A DNA stretch of 64,000 bases. Origin: Dehalogenimonas lykanthroporepellens BL-DC-9 (GTDB taxonomy: Bacteria; Chloroflexota; Dehalococcoidia; Dehalococcoidales; Dehalococcoidaceae). Numbering within the stretch: position 1 is the first letter of the stretch; every line of letters starts with the position of its first letter. This document shows positions 16,094 through 25,544 of this stretch, piece by piece. The notes below the pieces were generated by a model. The model did no database searches. It saw only the letters and a list, made by a program, of their open reading frames with translations, and had not been told where the DNA came from. Made by a program: the position numbers and the translations under genes. The DNA lies in NCBI GenBank assembly GCA_000143165.1, contig CP002084.1:1426001-1490000 (forward strand), in the 5' to 3' direction.

Positions 16094-16996
16094 TTAAACG
16101 GTAGCCACGGCCCGCAGGCGCTTTCGGTCAAAGTGGTCCCAGATGACCAGAGCGGCTGGCGCCACGAACACCGAACTGTAAGTCCCCACCAGGATGCCGA
16201 TGAGCATGACCACGGCCAGGTTCTGGATGGTAGCTCCCACGAACAGCATCAGCGCCAGCACCACGATGATGGTGGTCAGCGAGGTATTGACTGAACGTAC
16301 CAGCGTTTCGGTCACACTACGGTTGACCACGCCTTCGAAGTCCGGCGCCGTTGCCCGCAGTTTGTTCTCCCGGATGCGGTCGAAGACGACCACGGTGTTG
16401 TTGACGCTGTAACCGATGACGGCCAGGATACCAATGATGAACATCAGGTTGATCTCCCAACCGAAGACGGCGGCCAGCAGGGCGAATATGCCCAGTACTA
16501 CCAGTACGTCATGGAGCACTGCCGCCACTGCTACCGCCCCGTAATGGAGCGGCTTGGGCATGCGCCGGAAGGCGTAGGTCAGGTAGAGCAGGATACCAAC
16601 AGCAGCCGCCGCTACCGCGATGCCGGCGATGCGTGAGGTCTGGGCGGCAATGACCGGGTCCACGGACTCGAAACTGCGTTCGGTTACCCCGCCGAAGGCG
16701 GTGGTCAGCCCGTCCTCGAGGCTGTTCTTCTCGGCGTCGGTGATGGCCGGCAGGCGGATCATGAAGTCCTCGGAGCCGGTTTCCTGGACGATGGCCGAAC
16801 TGTAGCCCAGGCTGTTCAGTTCCTGGTTCAATTCGGAAAGCTGAGGTGGGTTGTCGAAGGCCACCGTCAGCATTGACCCGGCGGAGAAATCGATACCGGA
16901 GCGCAGGCCGAAGACCGCCAGGAAGATAAGCGACAGGGCGATCAGGCCCCCGGAAATACTGATGAATAATCTTCTTTTACCGATGATATTAGGCAT
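16094..16996 (-). CDS. secF: Protein translocase subunit SecF
   Basis: This 300-residue RND-type membrane protein is read from ATG 16996 (MPNIIGKRRLFISISGGL), which overlaps the secD stop. A longer frame to 17041 lies inside secD. It has six expected membrane segments, a periplasmic domain (residues about 35-120, with FRSGIDFSAG-type D1 motif) and the conserved VIGYSVNNTVVVFDRIREN motif. With SecD it uses the proton motive force to assist late steps of SecYEG export. Confidence 0.95.
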   Translation of the reverse strand: MPNIIGKRRLFISISGGLIALSLIFLAVFGLRSGIDFSAGSMLTVAFDNPPQLSELNQELNSLGYSSAIVQETGSEDFMIRLPAITDAEKNSLEDGLTTAFGGVTERSFESVDPVIAAQTSRIAGIAVAAAAVGILLYLTYAFRRMPKPLHYGAVAVAAVLHDVLVVLGIFALLAAVFGWEINLMFIIGILAVIGYSVNNTVVVFDRIRENKLRATAPDFEGVVNRSVTETLVRSVNTSLTTIIVVLALMLFVGATIQNLAVVMLIGILVGTYSSVFVAPAALVIWDHFDRKRLRAVATV

Positions 16997-18335
16997 TGCT
17001 GTCCCCTGTTTCGGTGGTGAATAGGCGGGTGTTGCGGGCAAAACTCGAGCCGATGAGTGTGCGCAGGAAGGTGCGGGTAACGAACATGGCGGTGAACATA
17101 CTGACCAGGACGCCGAGGCCCAGCGTCAGGGCGAAACCCTGTACCGGCGCGCCGGCGGCCACGCTGGAGCCGACCCAGTACAGTACCACGCACACGATGA
17201 GCGTGGTTACGTTGGCGTCCCAGATGGCGCTCCAGGCCCGGGAGAACCCGGACTCGATGGCCGCGCCCACGGTGCGACCACTGCGCAGTTCTTCCTTCAT
17301 CCGCTCGAAGATGAGCACGTTGGCGTCCACCGCCATACCGATGGACAGGATGAAGCCTCCGATGCCGGCCAGCGTCAGGGTCACCGGTATGAGTTTGTAA
17401 AGAGCCATCACCAGCGCCACATAGAAGATGAGCGCCAGCGCGGCGGCTACGCCCGGCAGTCGGTAGAAGGCAATCATGAAGCCGATAACCAGTAAAATGC
17501 CGATGATACCGGCCAGGACGCTCAGATCGACGAAGTCCGCGCCCAGTACCGGAGAAATGGTGTTTTCATAGATGACCTCCAGCGACACCGGCAGGCGTCC
17601 GGCGTTAAGCTGTTTGGACAGCAGTTGGGCTTCGGTAGTGGACAGGCCAGTAATGATGCCGGAATTGGTGATGACCGTATTCACGGTGGGGGCGACGGGC
17701 TGGCCGTCATCACCCAGGAGCGCGGTATCGCCCTCGAAGATGCCCAGCCTCTTGCCGACCAGTCGCCCGGTGACGATTTCGGAGATTTTCGAGCCTTCGT
17801 CGGTCCACTCGAAATTCAGCTGGATGCGTCCGAACTGGTCGGTGGTGACGAAGGTGTTTTCCTTGAAATAGGAGGAGTTGAGCGCATAAACCTGGCCGTC
17901 GATCTCGGCGGTGGCCGGTTTCCACATGCCCAGGACGTTTTCCCACACCGCTTCGTCTTCATTGTCGGTCAGTTCACCGAACTGGAGCAGGGCGGTGGAG
18001 CCGATGCGCTGTTTCTGAGCGTCGGACAGTTCGGTTCCGGGCAGTTCCACCACGATGCGGTTGTCACCCTGGACGAAGATATTGGGTTCACTGACGCCCA
18101 GGGGATTGACCCGGTTGTTGATGACGCCCATGATGCCTTCCATGGTGGCGGCCCGGTCTTCGGCGGCCACTTCGGAGAGGGCGGCTTCGTAGACCAGGTG
18201 AATGCCGCCCTGGAGATCCAGGCCCAGTTCGATAGGTCGTTCGAGGAGGACGCCCTTGTCCGCCGGCAGAACGATCAGCGCCGACAGAATGAAGAGCGCC
18301 AGAATGGTCAAGAGTTTTGGCAGGTGTTTTTTCAT
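16989..18335 (-). CDS. secD: Protein translocase subunit SecD
   Basis: This 448-residue protein has one N-terminal membrane segment, a large periplasmic domain beginning with the D1-type LGLDLQGGIHLVYE motif and NRVNPLGVSEPNI, then five C-terminal membrane segments ending with GMAVDANVLIFERMKEELR, the RND signature. It works with SecF, whose start overlaps its stop. The order secD-secF is standard. The length is shorter than E. coli SecD, as usual in this part of the tree. Confidence 0.95.
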   Translation of the reverse strand: MKKHLPKLLTILALFILSALIVLPADKGVLLERPIELGLDLQGGIHLVYEAALSEVAAEDRAATMEGIMGVINNRVNPLGVSEPNIFVQGDNRIVVELPGTELSDAQKQRIGSTALLQFGELTDNEDEAVWENVLGMWKPATAEIDGQVYALNSSYFKENTFVTTDQFGRIQLNFEWTDEGSKISEIVTGRLVGKRLGIFEGDTALLGDDGQPVAPTVNTVITNSGIITGLSTTEAQLLSKQLNAGRLPVSLEVIYENTISPVLGADFVDLSVLAGIIGILLVIGFMIAFYRLPGVAAALALIFYVALVMALYKLIPVTLTLAGIGGFILSIGMAVDANVLIFERMKEELRSGRTVGAAIESGFSRAWSAIWDANVTTLIVCVVLYWVGSSVAAGAPVQGFALTLGLGVLVSMFTAMFVTRTFLRTLIGSSFARNTRLFTTETGDSNA

Positions 18336-18361
18336 TATCGTTCCAGTGCAGTTTTAGATTG

Positions 18362-19873
18362 TCATCGGTCTTCGGTTGTCCGCCCGATGATGTTTCCGGC
18401 CATTTCGACCGCGTCTTTATGGTTGGTTATCTCTCCGGCGGCCTGGGCTTCCCGCAGTTCGGCCATTAGCCGGCCCAGTTCGGGGCCGGGTTTCAGCCCG
18501 AAGCGGCGCTGAAGCTCGAACCCGTCCACCAGCGGTCGGTGCCGCTCCGGCGCGGTCTGTCGGTCCAGTTCCTCCCGGATATAAGCCACTATTGTAACAT
18601 GTTGACGAAAGTTATCAAGTTCCAGCGCCGGGCCCCGCGCCGCCAGGTGGTCGGCCATCGACAGGTACAGTGTAGCCAGGGCGGCATCCCCGGTGTCGCG
18701 GCGGTACCGGGCGACCGCCCGGGGGGTCGGCATGATGGCTTCCGGCCCCATCTGCACCGGCCGCAGGTGGGCTTTGACCATGGCGGCGGTGAAGTCGATT
18801 TCCCGTCGGGAGAACCGCAGGCGTTCCAGTATCCGACGGGTCAGTTCAGCCCCCTGCTGGGCGTGGCCGAAGAAGCGAATTCGGCCGGAATCGGTCAGGA
18901 CGCGGGTGTCCGGCTTGGAGATATCATGCAGAAGCGCCGCCAGGCGTGACAGCGCCAGCCGGGAGCCGCCGTGAGCGGGCACGTTGTTGAAATAGAGCCG
19001 GACCTCGTCCGGTAACGGTATCAGACGACGCTCGTTTTCGGTCGCGTGCGGCCATGGGCCGTATCCCAGTATCCAGTCCAGGGCGGCGATGGTTTTCAGC
19101 GAATGGTTGAACACGTCCCAGGCGTGTTCCTTCGGCTGAACAACCCCCCGGCAGGCTTCCAGTTCCGGGAAAACCGTCGTCAGCAGGCCCAGTTGGTCCA
19201 GACGCTCAATATTTTGGCCGCTGTCGGCAAGCGACAGCAGTGACAGCAGTTCTTCCCGGGTGCGCTCACCGGCGACGGTGGCGACCAGTCCGGCCTCTGT
19301 GCGTATTGCCGTTTCGGTATCGGCGGCGATGGTGAAACCCAGTTCGGCTGACAGCCGGGCGGCGCGTAGCAACCGCGCCGGGTCCCGGCGGAAGACACCC
19401 GCCGATACCGCCCGAAGAATTTTTCGGTCAATATCATCAAGGCCGCCCAGCGGGTCGGTCAATGCCAGACGACCGGTGGCCGGGTCGTATCCGGATAGCG
19501 GGGCGCCGACAGCGTTCGCGGTGAAGTCACGCCGCCCGAGGTCCTGGCTCAGTTCGCCGACAGCGGCGCTGAGGTCCAACTGACGGAAGCCGGTCTCCGG
19601 TAGCAGGGTGATGCGGTACATGCCGGACTCTGTGTGGAGCGGGAAAGCCTTCCCCTGAAGTTCAACGGCCAGGCGGCTGGCCAGTTCGTCAGCGTTGCCG
19701 AAAACCGCCAGGTCGAGATCAGTCGATGGCTGTCCCAGCCGGGCGTCTCGGATGAACCCGCCGACAATGGCTGAGGGTATCGACAATGAAAAACAGATGG
19801 CGGCGACCCGGTCAAGGGTGTTACGTTGCGCGCTATCGGAAACGGTGATGCTGTCGGTTGCGGAATCAGACAT
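18362..19873 (-). CDS. cca: CCA-adding tRNA nucleotidyltransferase / poly(A) polymerase-family with HD domain
   Basis: In this 503-residue protein, the N-terminal nucleotidyltransferase head has IVGGFIRDARLG and the metal-binding DLDLAV (residues about 50-56), followed by RRDFTANAVG and RAARLSAELGF of the neck. A C-terminal HD domain carries ALLHDISKP (about 311-319). These features match class II CCA-adding enzymes that add or repair the tRNA 3' CCA. Two nearby tRNAs already encode CCA, so repair or maturation of others is likely. Start ATG 19873; secD is 26 bp downstream. Confidence 0.88.
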   Translation of the reverse strand: MSDSATDSITVSDSAQRNTLDRVAAICFSLSIPSAIVGGFIRDARLGQPSTDLDLAVFGNADELASRLAVELQGKAFPLHTESGMYRITLLPETGFRQLDLSAAVGELSQDLGRRDFTANAVGAPLSGYDPATGRLALTDPLGGLDDIDRKILRAVSAGVFRRDPARLLRAARLSAELGFTIAADTETAIRTEAGLVATVAGERTREELLSLLSLADSGQNIERLDQLGLLTTVFPELEACRGVVQPKEHAWDVFNHSLKTIAALDWILGYGPWPHATENERRLIPLPDEVRLYFNNVPAHGGSRLALSRLAALLHDISKPDTRVLTDSGRIRFFGHAQQGAELTRRILERLRFSRREIDFTAAMVKAHLRPVQMGPEAIMPTPRAVARYRRDTGDAALATLYLSMADHLAARGPALELDNFRQHVTIVAYIREELDRQTAPERHRPLVDGFELQRRFGLKPGPELGRLMAELREAQAAGEITNHKDAVEMAGNIIGRTTEDR

Positions 19874-19918
19874 TACCGGATAAATATACCCGCAATCGGG
19901 CTGTGGGGCAACAGGCGG

Positions 19919-20356
19919 TCAGGGGAGAGACTGCTTGTCGGATTCACCGCATTTGATGTGGCGGGCGGTATTTTTTACCACAGCCAGCAGACTGACGACG
20001 GAACGCTGGACTTCCACCGGTTCGCGGGCCAGAATCCTGGCGACCTGGGGGTCCAGCCGGGGAGTCCGGTCGGCAGGTGAGGCGTCGATTGACCCCGGTG
20101 ATTCGGGCGGCGTCAGGTAACCGGCCAGGGCGAATAATTCATTTTCTTCGTACTGCAGGTGGCAGGCCAGCCTCAGCAGAACCTTGGCCGAAGGAAAGCG
20201 TTCTCCCCGTTCTATCCGTCCGATGTGGGATACGGATATGCCGGAGCGGTCAGCCAGTTCCTGGAGTGTCAGGGGTATTTCCAGTCGGCGGCGTCGGAGA
20301 ACGGCCCCGAGTTCAGCGGGGAGTGTTGTTTGAACAGTACCCGACAGGGTGTCCAT
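19919..20356 (-). CDS. XRE-family transcriptional regulator
   Basis: In this 145-residue protein, residues about 15-75 form a Cro/C1 helix-turn-helix (LGAVLRRRRLEIPLTLQELADRSG... then SVSHIGRIERGERFPS). The C-terminal half (about 85-145) is an unassigned extension. It probably regulates a local gene or itself. The start ATG has no ribosome binding site but lies 6 nt after a TGCTATAAT box (20363-20371), so the mRNA is probably leaderless. Confidence 0.85.
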   Translation of the reverse strand: MDTLSGTVQTTLPAELGAVLRRRRLEIPLTLQELADRSGISVSHIGRIERGERFPSAKVLLRLACHLQYEENELFALAGYLTPPESPGSIDASPADRTPRLDPQVARILAREPVEVQRSVVSLLAVVKNTARHIKCGESDKQSLP

Positions 20357-20362
20357 ATCGGC

Positions 20363-20371
20363 ATTATAGCA
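20363..20371 (-). promoter_or_regulatory. Extended -10 of the XRE regulator (leaderless)
   Basis: On the minus strand TGCTATAAT is followed by six bases and then the ATG. Transcription would start at or next to the start codon. No clear -35 was seen. Confidence 0.6.
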
Positions 20372-20530
20372 TAAGGATTTGGAAAATCAAGGGATAATAT
20401 TGGACAATAGTCAAAAAATACCACTTTGAATAAACAAAGTTCTCGGTAAACAGGCTATATCCGGATGTACTGGACTACATTCATATCGTGATACTTTTGT
20501 CATTACAAATGGTATCGCCAAGGCGTTTAT

Positions 20531-22957
20531 TCAGGAAAGACCCAGGGGATCGATATCGATACTGACGCCGGAGGGAAGGCCGGTGTTCCTCAGGAAATCC
20601 GGGACGTCGTGTCCTTTAATAATAAGCTGGAACCGGTAGTAGCCATAACGGCGGGGAACGAAAGCCGGGGCCGGGCCGATGAAGCTGATGCCGGTCCTGC
20701 CTTTCCTGTCCCGGATTTCCTTCAGCCTGCGTTTGAGAGCCTGGGCCTGGGACATGGCTTCGTTTTCGTCAGGGTGACGGGTGGTGATGACTGCCAGTTC
20801 ACCGAAGGGCGGATAGCCCATTGTGCGCCGGAAATCCAGTTCAATATCGAAGAAACCGCGATAATCGTGATTCACTGCCGAAGTTACCGCATAGTGAGTG
20901 GGCTGATAGCTCTGAATGACCACCCGGCCGGGGAACTCGCCCCGTCCGGCGCGGCCGGCGACCTGGGCCAGGAGTTGAAAAGTGCGTTCTGCGGACCGGA
21001 AGTCCGGCAGGTTGAGGGAGGTGTCGGCGTTGACCACTCCTACCAGACCGACACCGGGCAGGTCCAGCCCGCGGGCGACCACCTGGGTGCCGATGAGAAT
21101 ATCCGCCCTGCCGGAGCGGAAATCATCGAAAATGTGATATCCGGCATCGCGGTTGCGGGCGGCATCGGAATCCCATCGCAGAACCCGGGCTTCGGGGAAT
21201 TCCCGCCGGGTTTCCTCTTCCAGTTTCTGAGTACCCAGACCCAGGTACTTGATGCGGCGTCCCCCGCATGCCGGGCATGTCTCGGGGGTGCGGTAGCCGG
21301 TGTTGCAGTGATGGCAGACCAGCCGGTCTTCAACCGGATGATAACCCAGCGGTAGCAGGCAGTGACGGCATTTGAGGACTTCGCCGCAATCCCGGCACTG
21401 GATGAAGGTAGCCCCGCCGCGGCGGTTGTAGAAGAGGATTATCTGCTCCCGGTTTGCCAGCGATTGAGTTATTTCGGCGCGCAATGTCCGGCTGAAAACC
21501 GAGAGGTTGCCTTCCTTGAGTTCCTGGCGCATGTCGACCAGGGAAACCTGGGGCAGGGGGGTATTCAGCCGGGGGGTCAACCTCTCTGGCAGTTCCTGCA
21601 GGTGATAATCGCCTCGGGTCGCCGCGTGATAGGTTTCCACGTCGGGTGTCGCCGACCCCAGTAACAGGACGGCGCCGGTTTCGGTTGCCAGTTGACGGGC
21701 GACCGTTCTGGCGTGGTAAAGCGGCGGTGAATCCTGTTGTTTGTAAGCCCATTCGTGTTCTTCATCCAGGATGATGACGCCCGGCTCGGCCACCGGCGCG
21801 AACAGGGCGCTTCGGGGACCGATGACGATATCCAGACGCCCTTCGGCGATGGCTCGCCACTGGTCGAAGCGCTCACCGGCTGACAGCCGGCTATGCAGAA
21901 TAGCTACCCGCCCGGGAAAGCGGGCGGTGAATCTCTCCACTATCTGGTGAGTCAGGGCTATTTCCGGCACCAGTACTATTACCTGCCGTCGTCGCTCCAG
22001 CGCCCGGGCAGTGACATTGAGGTATATTTCGGTCTTGCCCGAGCCGGTGACGCCGTGGAGGAGAAACGCCGACGATTTGCCGGGCGCGGCGGCGGAGATA
22101 GCTTCACCGACGGCATTGACTGCCTGGGACTGGGCCTCGGTCAGTACCGGGGGCATGGGCAGTTCGACATCAGCCGGCAGGCGCGGTTCACGGGGGGATT
22201 CTTCGTCAAAGATGGTTACCAGCCCCTTGGATTCCAGGGCTTTGACGGTCTCGGTACCGGCGCCTGTTTCCCGCCGAAGGCCGGCCAGGGCGGCCCGACC
22301 GCGCCCATCGATTAGATAGCGTAGTACCGCCGCCTGACGGGGCGCGCGGGTGGCTAAGCCCCCAGCTTCTTCTGTGGCTGTTTCCGGAGTGACATTCAGG
22401 GCAACGTGTTTTTCCAGCCGGGGTTTCAATCTGGGAGAGGGCAGATGGTAGTGACGTTCCACCAGTCCGGCGGCCACGAGATAACGTATTGCTCGTCGGG
22501 CTTCCGCGAGCCCGAATTCCTTTTCGATAGCGGACTGGAGTACCGGTTCGCTGTCAGTTAGTCGCTTGAGAATGGCCGATCGGCTAGGGGAAAGCTGGGC
22601 AGATTCGGAGTTGTCGGTGGCGGTCAGCATTATTTTTGGCTGACGTTCGAAGCCCGGCGGCAACCACAAGGCGAGGGACTCGAACAGGGGGGCCAGATAA
22701 TGCCGGCTGATGAACAGGCCGGTGGCCAGTTGGGCAGGGGTCAGGCAGGTTGCCGGCTGGATGATACCGGAAAGCGGCCGGGTCTCGTCAAAGCGGGGCT
22801 GTCGGCCTGTCTCCACGACGATGCCCTGGAGGGTTTTCTGGCCGAAAGGCACCAGCACCGCCTGTCCCGGCCGGACGTTCCATTTTTCAGGAACCCGATA
22901 GCTGAAGGCCTGACGTCCGGCGGCCGGTGAATTGACACTGACCTCGGCGTAGGGCAA
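20531..22957 (-). CDS. priA: Primosomal replication helicase PriA
   Basis: This 808-residue protein has an N-terminal DNA-binding domain (VSVNSPAAGRQAFSYRVPEK), a winged-helix part, and a superfamily-2 helicase core with Walker A GVTGSGKTEIY and DEEH box VIILDEEHEWAYKQ. It also has the zinc-binding cysteine array CRDCGEVLKCRHC ... CHHCNTGYRTPETCPACGG, and QVAGRAGRG in motif VI. PriA restarts stalled forks by loading the replicative helicase. It starts on TTG 22957, 38 bp after rplS, and is probably cotranscribed with trmD-rplS. Confidence 0.95.
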   Translation of the reverse strand: MPYAEVSVNSPAAGRQAFSYRVPEKWNVRPGQAVLVPFGQKTLQGIVVETGRQPRFDETRPLSGIIQPATCLTPAQLATGLFISRHYLAPLFESLALWLPPGFERQPKIMLTATDNSESAQLSPSRSAILKRLTDSEPVLQSAIEKEFGLAEARRAIRYLVAAGLVERHYHLPSPRLKPRLEKHVALNVTPETATEEAGGLATRAPRQAAVLRYLIDGRGRAALAGLRRETGAGTETVKALESKGLVTIFDEESPREPRLPADVELPMPPVLTEAQSQAVNAVGEAISAAAPGKSSAFLLHGVTGSGKTEIYLNVTARALERRRQVIVLVPEIALTHQIVERFTARFPGRVAILHSRLSAGERFDQWRAIAEGRLDIVIGPRSALFAPVAEPGVIILDEEHEWAYKQQDSPPLYHARTVARQLATETGAVLLLGSATPDVETYHAATRGDYHLQELPERLTPRLNTPLPQVSLVDMRQELKEGNLSVFSRTLRAEITQSLANREQIILFYNRRGGATFIQCRDCGEVLKCRHCLLPLGYHPVEDRLVCHHCNTGYRTPETCPACGGRRIKYLGLGTQKLEEETRREFPEARVLRWDSDAARNRDAGYHIFDDFRSGRADILIGTQVVARGLDLPGVGLVGVVNADTSLNLPDFRSAERTFQLLAQVAGRAGRGEFPGRVVIQSYQPTHYAVTSAVNHDYRGFFDIELDFRRTMGYPPFGELAVITTRHPDENEAMSQAQALKRRLKEIRDRKGRTGISFIGPAPAFVPRRYGYYRFQLIIKGHDVPDFLRNTGLPSGVSIDIDPLGLS

Positions 22958-22995
22958 GCGCGTACTCGCTGTGAAAGATTAACCGCGCCAGCGGT

Positions 22996-23337
22996 TTATT
23001 CGCGGATTTCCTTGATCCGGGCGGCTTTGCCGGACAGATTTCGCAGGTAATAGAGCTTGGCCCGGCGGACACGACCGCGGCGGATAACCTCTATCTTGTC
23101 GACCCGTGGGGAAGCGAAGGGAAAGACTCTTTCAACGCCGACCCCATAGCTGACGCGGCGTACAGTAAAGTTGCCGCCGTCACCACCGGAACGAACCCGC
23201 AGAACCACACCCTGGAAAACCTGGATGCGTTCCTTTTCGCCTTCGATGATTTTGACGTGAACCTTGACGGTGTCACCCGGATTGACTTCGGGAAAATCAG
23301 ACTTAACTTCGGCCGGGACCAGCTCCGCTACTCTCAC
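22996..23337 (-). CDS. rplS: 50S ribosomal protein L19
   Basis: This 113-residue protein is of normal length. It has [36 protein letters not shown] and the [32 protein letters not shown]-type C-terminal signature of L19 at the 30S-50S interface. It starts on GTG 23337 with AAAGGAG 8 bp upstream. It follows trmD, as in many bacteria. Confidence 0.97.
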   Translation of the reverse strand: MRVAELVPAEVKSDFPEVNPGDTVKVHVKIIEGEKERIQVFQGVVLRVRSGGDGGNFTVRRVSYGVGVERVFPFASPRVDKIEVIRRGRVRRAKLYYLRNLSGKAARIKEIRE

Positions 23338-23470
23338 TTTGTGAACTCCTTTATCCTGCCGGTCAGGTGATTACCAGCCGGGGAAAATATCTATGTTACA
23401 GACTGAATAGTAAATCACAAAAGGTATATAAAATTCAAGTCCGGGTTGTGTATACGTCAGGTCAGGGCGG

Positions 23471-24199
23471 CTATTCGCTATCGGCGTCTTCCAGAAGTTT
23501 CCGGTCGGTCTCCGAAAGGTCCTCCGTCTTCAGCAGGTCCGGGCGACGTTCCAGAGTTCGTTTCAGTGACATACGACGCCGCCATCGGGTTATTCCGGCG
23601 TGATTGCCCGAAAGCAGTACCGGGGGCACCTTCATGCCCCGGTATTCCGGCGGCCGGGTATAGTGAGGGTATTCCAGTAGTCCGGTATTGTGGCTCTCGT
23701 CCTGGTGAGAATCAGCCGAGCCCAGGACGCCGGGAATCAGCCGGGCGACGGCGTCGGTGATTACCATGGCCGGCAGTTCTCCGCCGGACAGAACATAATC
23801 CCCGATGCTGATTTCTTCGTCCGTTATCGCGTTGACCCTTTCATCGAAACCTTCGTAATGCCCTGAGACCAGAATAAGGCGCCGTTTTTCCGCCAGGCTG
23901 GCGGCTAATTCCTGACTGAACGGCCGTCCGGCCGGTGACAGCAGGACGACGAATCCGGGTTCGGTATCCATGGCGCGAACCGATTCCACCGCCTCGAAAA
24001 CCGGTTCGGGTTTGATGACCATGCCGGCGCCGCCGCCGTAAGGCGTGTCATCGACTACATGGTGCCGGTCGTGAGTATAGTCGCGGATATTGTGTCTTTC
24101 TATCCGCAGGATACCCCGGTCGATGGCTCGCTTCAGAATACTGGTGGCGAACGGCCCGTCGAACATTTCCGGAAACAGAGTCAAGATGTCGATACGCAT
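23471..24199 (-). CDS. trmD: tRNA (guanine37-N1)-methyltransferase TrmD
   Basis: This 242-residue enzyme is read from ATG 24199 ([15 protein letters not shown]). An open frame continuing upstream to 24640 runs across the candidate RNA locus and is not coding. It has the SPOUT trefoil-knot motifs [24 protein letters not shown] and [15 protein letters not shown]. It uses SAM to methylate G37 of tRNAs, preventing frameshifts. It is first in trmD-rplS-priA. A TGTTAAAAT box 13 nt before the start may be its -10. Confidence 0.95.
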   Translation of the reverse strand: MRIDILTLFPEMFDGPFATSILKRAIDRGILRIERHNIRDYTHDRHHVVDDTPYGGGAGMVIKPEPVFEAVESVRAMDTEPGFVVLLSPAGRPFSQELAASLAEKRRLILVSGHYEGFDERVNAITDEEISIGDYVLSGGELPAMVITDAVARLIPGVLGSADSHQDESHNTGLLEYPHYTRPPEYRGMKVPPVLLSGNHAGITRWRRRMSLKRTLERRPDLLKTEDLSETDRKLLEDADSE

Positions 24200-24367
24200 T
24201 TTTCTATGGATGATTTTAACACAATCCTGTACCGCGGGGCAGGAAGGAAGGCGAAATGCCATGAAAAATGGCGAAACCAAGAGATACCATGAACTTGCCC
24301 GGTAATGACCGATAATACCGATTACACTCCAGCAGGTCTGGGCCGCCCTATTGTTGTGCCTGCGGTC

Positions 24368-24396
24368 TTGACCGTAACGATATATGCGAGTATATT
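24368..24396 (+). promoter_or_regulatory. Promoter of candidate structured RNA
   Basis: TTGACC (24368-24373), a 17-bp spacer and TATATT (24391-24396) point right, away from trmD. No ribosome binding site or rightward gene follows. A 7-bp hairpin begins at 24401, about where the transcript would start. Confidence 0.6.
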
Positions 24397-24400
24397 GAAA

Positions 24401-24715
24401 TTGCGGGCGATAACCCGCAAAATAATAATCTAGCGAAGGGAGGAATGGATGGTAAAGAGGCAAGCCGTTCTGGGAATGTGGCTCTTTCCTTACAAATGCT
24501 CCTCGCTGGGAGGTTGGGCATCCTAGATAGCGACGCGGCGAGGAGCCAGGGCGAAGGCTCTTGAGCTTTTTGTAAATCGGGTGAAAACCGTCTGGTCTCG
24601 TGACCAGGACTGGAAAAGTAAAGAGCGAAGCAGACCACATTCAAGGGTACCAACGTAACAGAATAAGAACCAACCGGACGGGCGCCATAGCGGACTAGCT
24701 AAGCGCCCGTCCTGA
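24401..24715 (+). ncRNA. Candidate structured non-coding RNA of about 315 nt, unassigned
   Basis: The region has a promoter, no rightward coding frame and several strong hairpins: TTGCGGG/CCCGCAA (24401-24420), a 9-bp helix GCTCCTCGC/GCGAGGAGC (24498-24506 with 24538-24546), CTGGTC/GACCAG closing a TCGT loop (about 24590-24605), and a terminator-like end. It overlaps the tail of the convergent SAM-hydrolase gene. I looked for the conserved bases of RNase P RNA, SRP RNA, tmRNA and 6S RNA and did not find them. It could be a divergent member of a known family or a new one. Confidence 0.5.
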
Positions 24716-24718
24716 CTT
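24676..24718 (+). terminator. Terminator-like hairpin at the end of the candidate RNA
   Basis: GGACGGGCGC (24676-24685) pairs with GCGCCCGTCC (24703-24712). A second inner pairing TAGC/GCTA is followed by a short T run (24716-24719). It overlaps the stop codon of the gene on the opposite strand. Confidence 0.6.
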
Positions 24719-25514
24719 TTATCTCGTCGCCGATACGCGCCCCGGTGATGGCGGCGGCACTGCCGTTGTTGAGAGCAATTTCCAGGTAACCGGTGGAGCC
24801 GATCAGGGTCAGCAATCCTTGACCGGCCACATAGTTGCGATTGAGCCCGATGACAGTGTGCCCGCCGATATTTATCCGGACATTATCGTTCGGCAAATCG
24901 TGGCGGCGAATATCGGTGATGATATTTCCGAAGCTGTCGACATGGATGACATGGCCGGTAAGCCCGTCCGGGGCGGCAGACGGCCGGGGCATCGGAATGG
25001 CTTGCAGGCTTTCAGCCTTTTCCCCAAAGGTTTCCGGCTGAAAACCCTGTGACAGCAGGGCGGTTACCGGCGCCATGATATCCCGTCCGTGGAAGGTATC
25101 GGAAACAGGTTCACGAAAGAATCGCCGGTTAGTAACGCTGATTACACTGGCTTCTCTGGTCAGACTGACCGAATCGTTCCGGATATTCTCTCCATTGACA
25201 TAGTCCCTGAAGGCATAAGACAGAACCCCGTTATCCGGACCGACGAAAGTTCCTTTAGGGGTGCGGACGATGATGATACGCCGGTCGGTGCCCACCCCGG
25301 GGTCTACCACGACCAGGTGGACGGTACCGGTTGGAAAACAGGAATAGACGGCACCCAGGACAAAGGCGGCCTGGTGAATGTTCTGCGGCTGGATTTGATG
25401 GCTGATATCGACGATGGTCGCTCCCGGATTGATGCCCAGAATGACACCTTTGACGGAGGCAACATAGCCGTCGGCAGTTCCGAAGTCGGTTGTCAGGGTG
25501 ATGACGGAATTCAT
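24699..25514 (-). CDS. SAM hydroxide adenosyltransferase (DUF62, chlorinase/fluorinase superfamily)
   Basis: This 271-residue protein starts VITLTTDFGTADGYVASVKG and contains VVVDPGVGTDRR, FVGPDNGVLS and FFREPVSDTFHGRDIMAP, all hallmarks of DUF62. Most family members split S-adenosylmethionine with water to adenosine and methionine. The Asp-Arg-His set used for this seems present (FHGRD). Only a few relatives are true halogenases, which carry an insertion that I do not see. It lies third after gatB and secG, 30 bp downstream of secG. Confidence 0.88.
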   Translation of the reverse strand: MNSVITLTTDFGTADGYVASVKGVILGINPGATIVDISHQIQPQNIHQAAFVLGAVYSCFPTGTVHLVVVDPGVGTDRRIIIVRTPKGTFVGPDNGVLSYAFRDYVNGENIRNDSVSLTREASVISVTNRRFFREPVSDTFHGRDIMAPVTALLSQGFQPETFGEKAESLQAIPMPRPSAAPDGLTGHVIHVDSFGNIITDIRRHDLPNDNVRINIGGHTVIGLNRNYVAGQGLLTLIGSTGYLEIALNNGSAAAITGARIGDEIKVRTGA

Positions 25515-25544
25515 GTTCCGTTCCCTTTCAAAGCCGGGGCGGCT

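Noticed and set aside
24200-24640. Extended N-terminus of trmD
   Set aside because: TrmD is complete from 24199; the extension crosses a promoter and strong hairpins and has no match to the family.
24401-24715. Assignment of the structured region as RNase P RNA
   Set aside because: The near-universal GGAAAGUC and ACAGAAnnnGGCUUA segments are not present; only weak look-alikes (GGGTGAAAACC, ACAGAATAAG) were seen.
24699-25514. Fluorinase or chlorinase function for the DUF62 gene
   Set aside because: The halogenase-specific insertion is not visible; most DUF62 members are SAM hydroxide adenosyltransferases.
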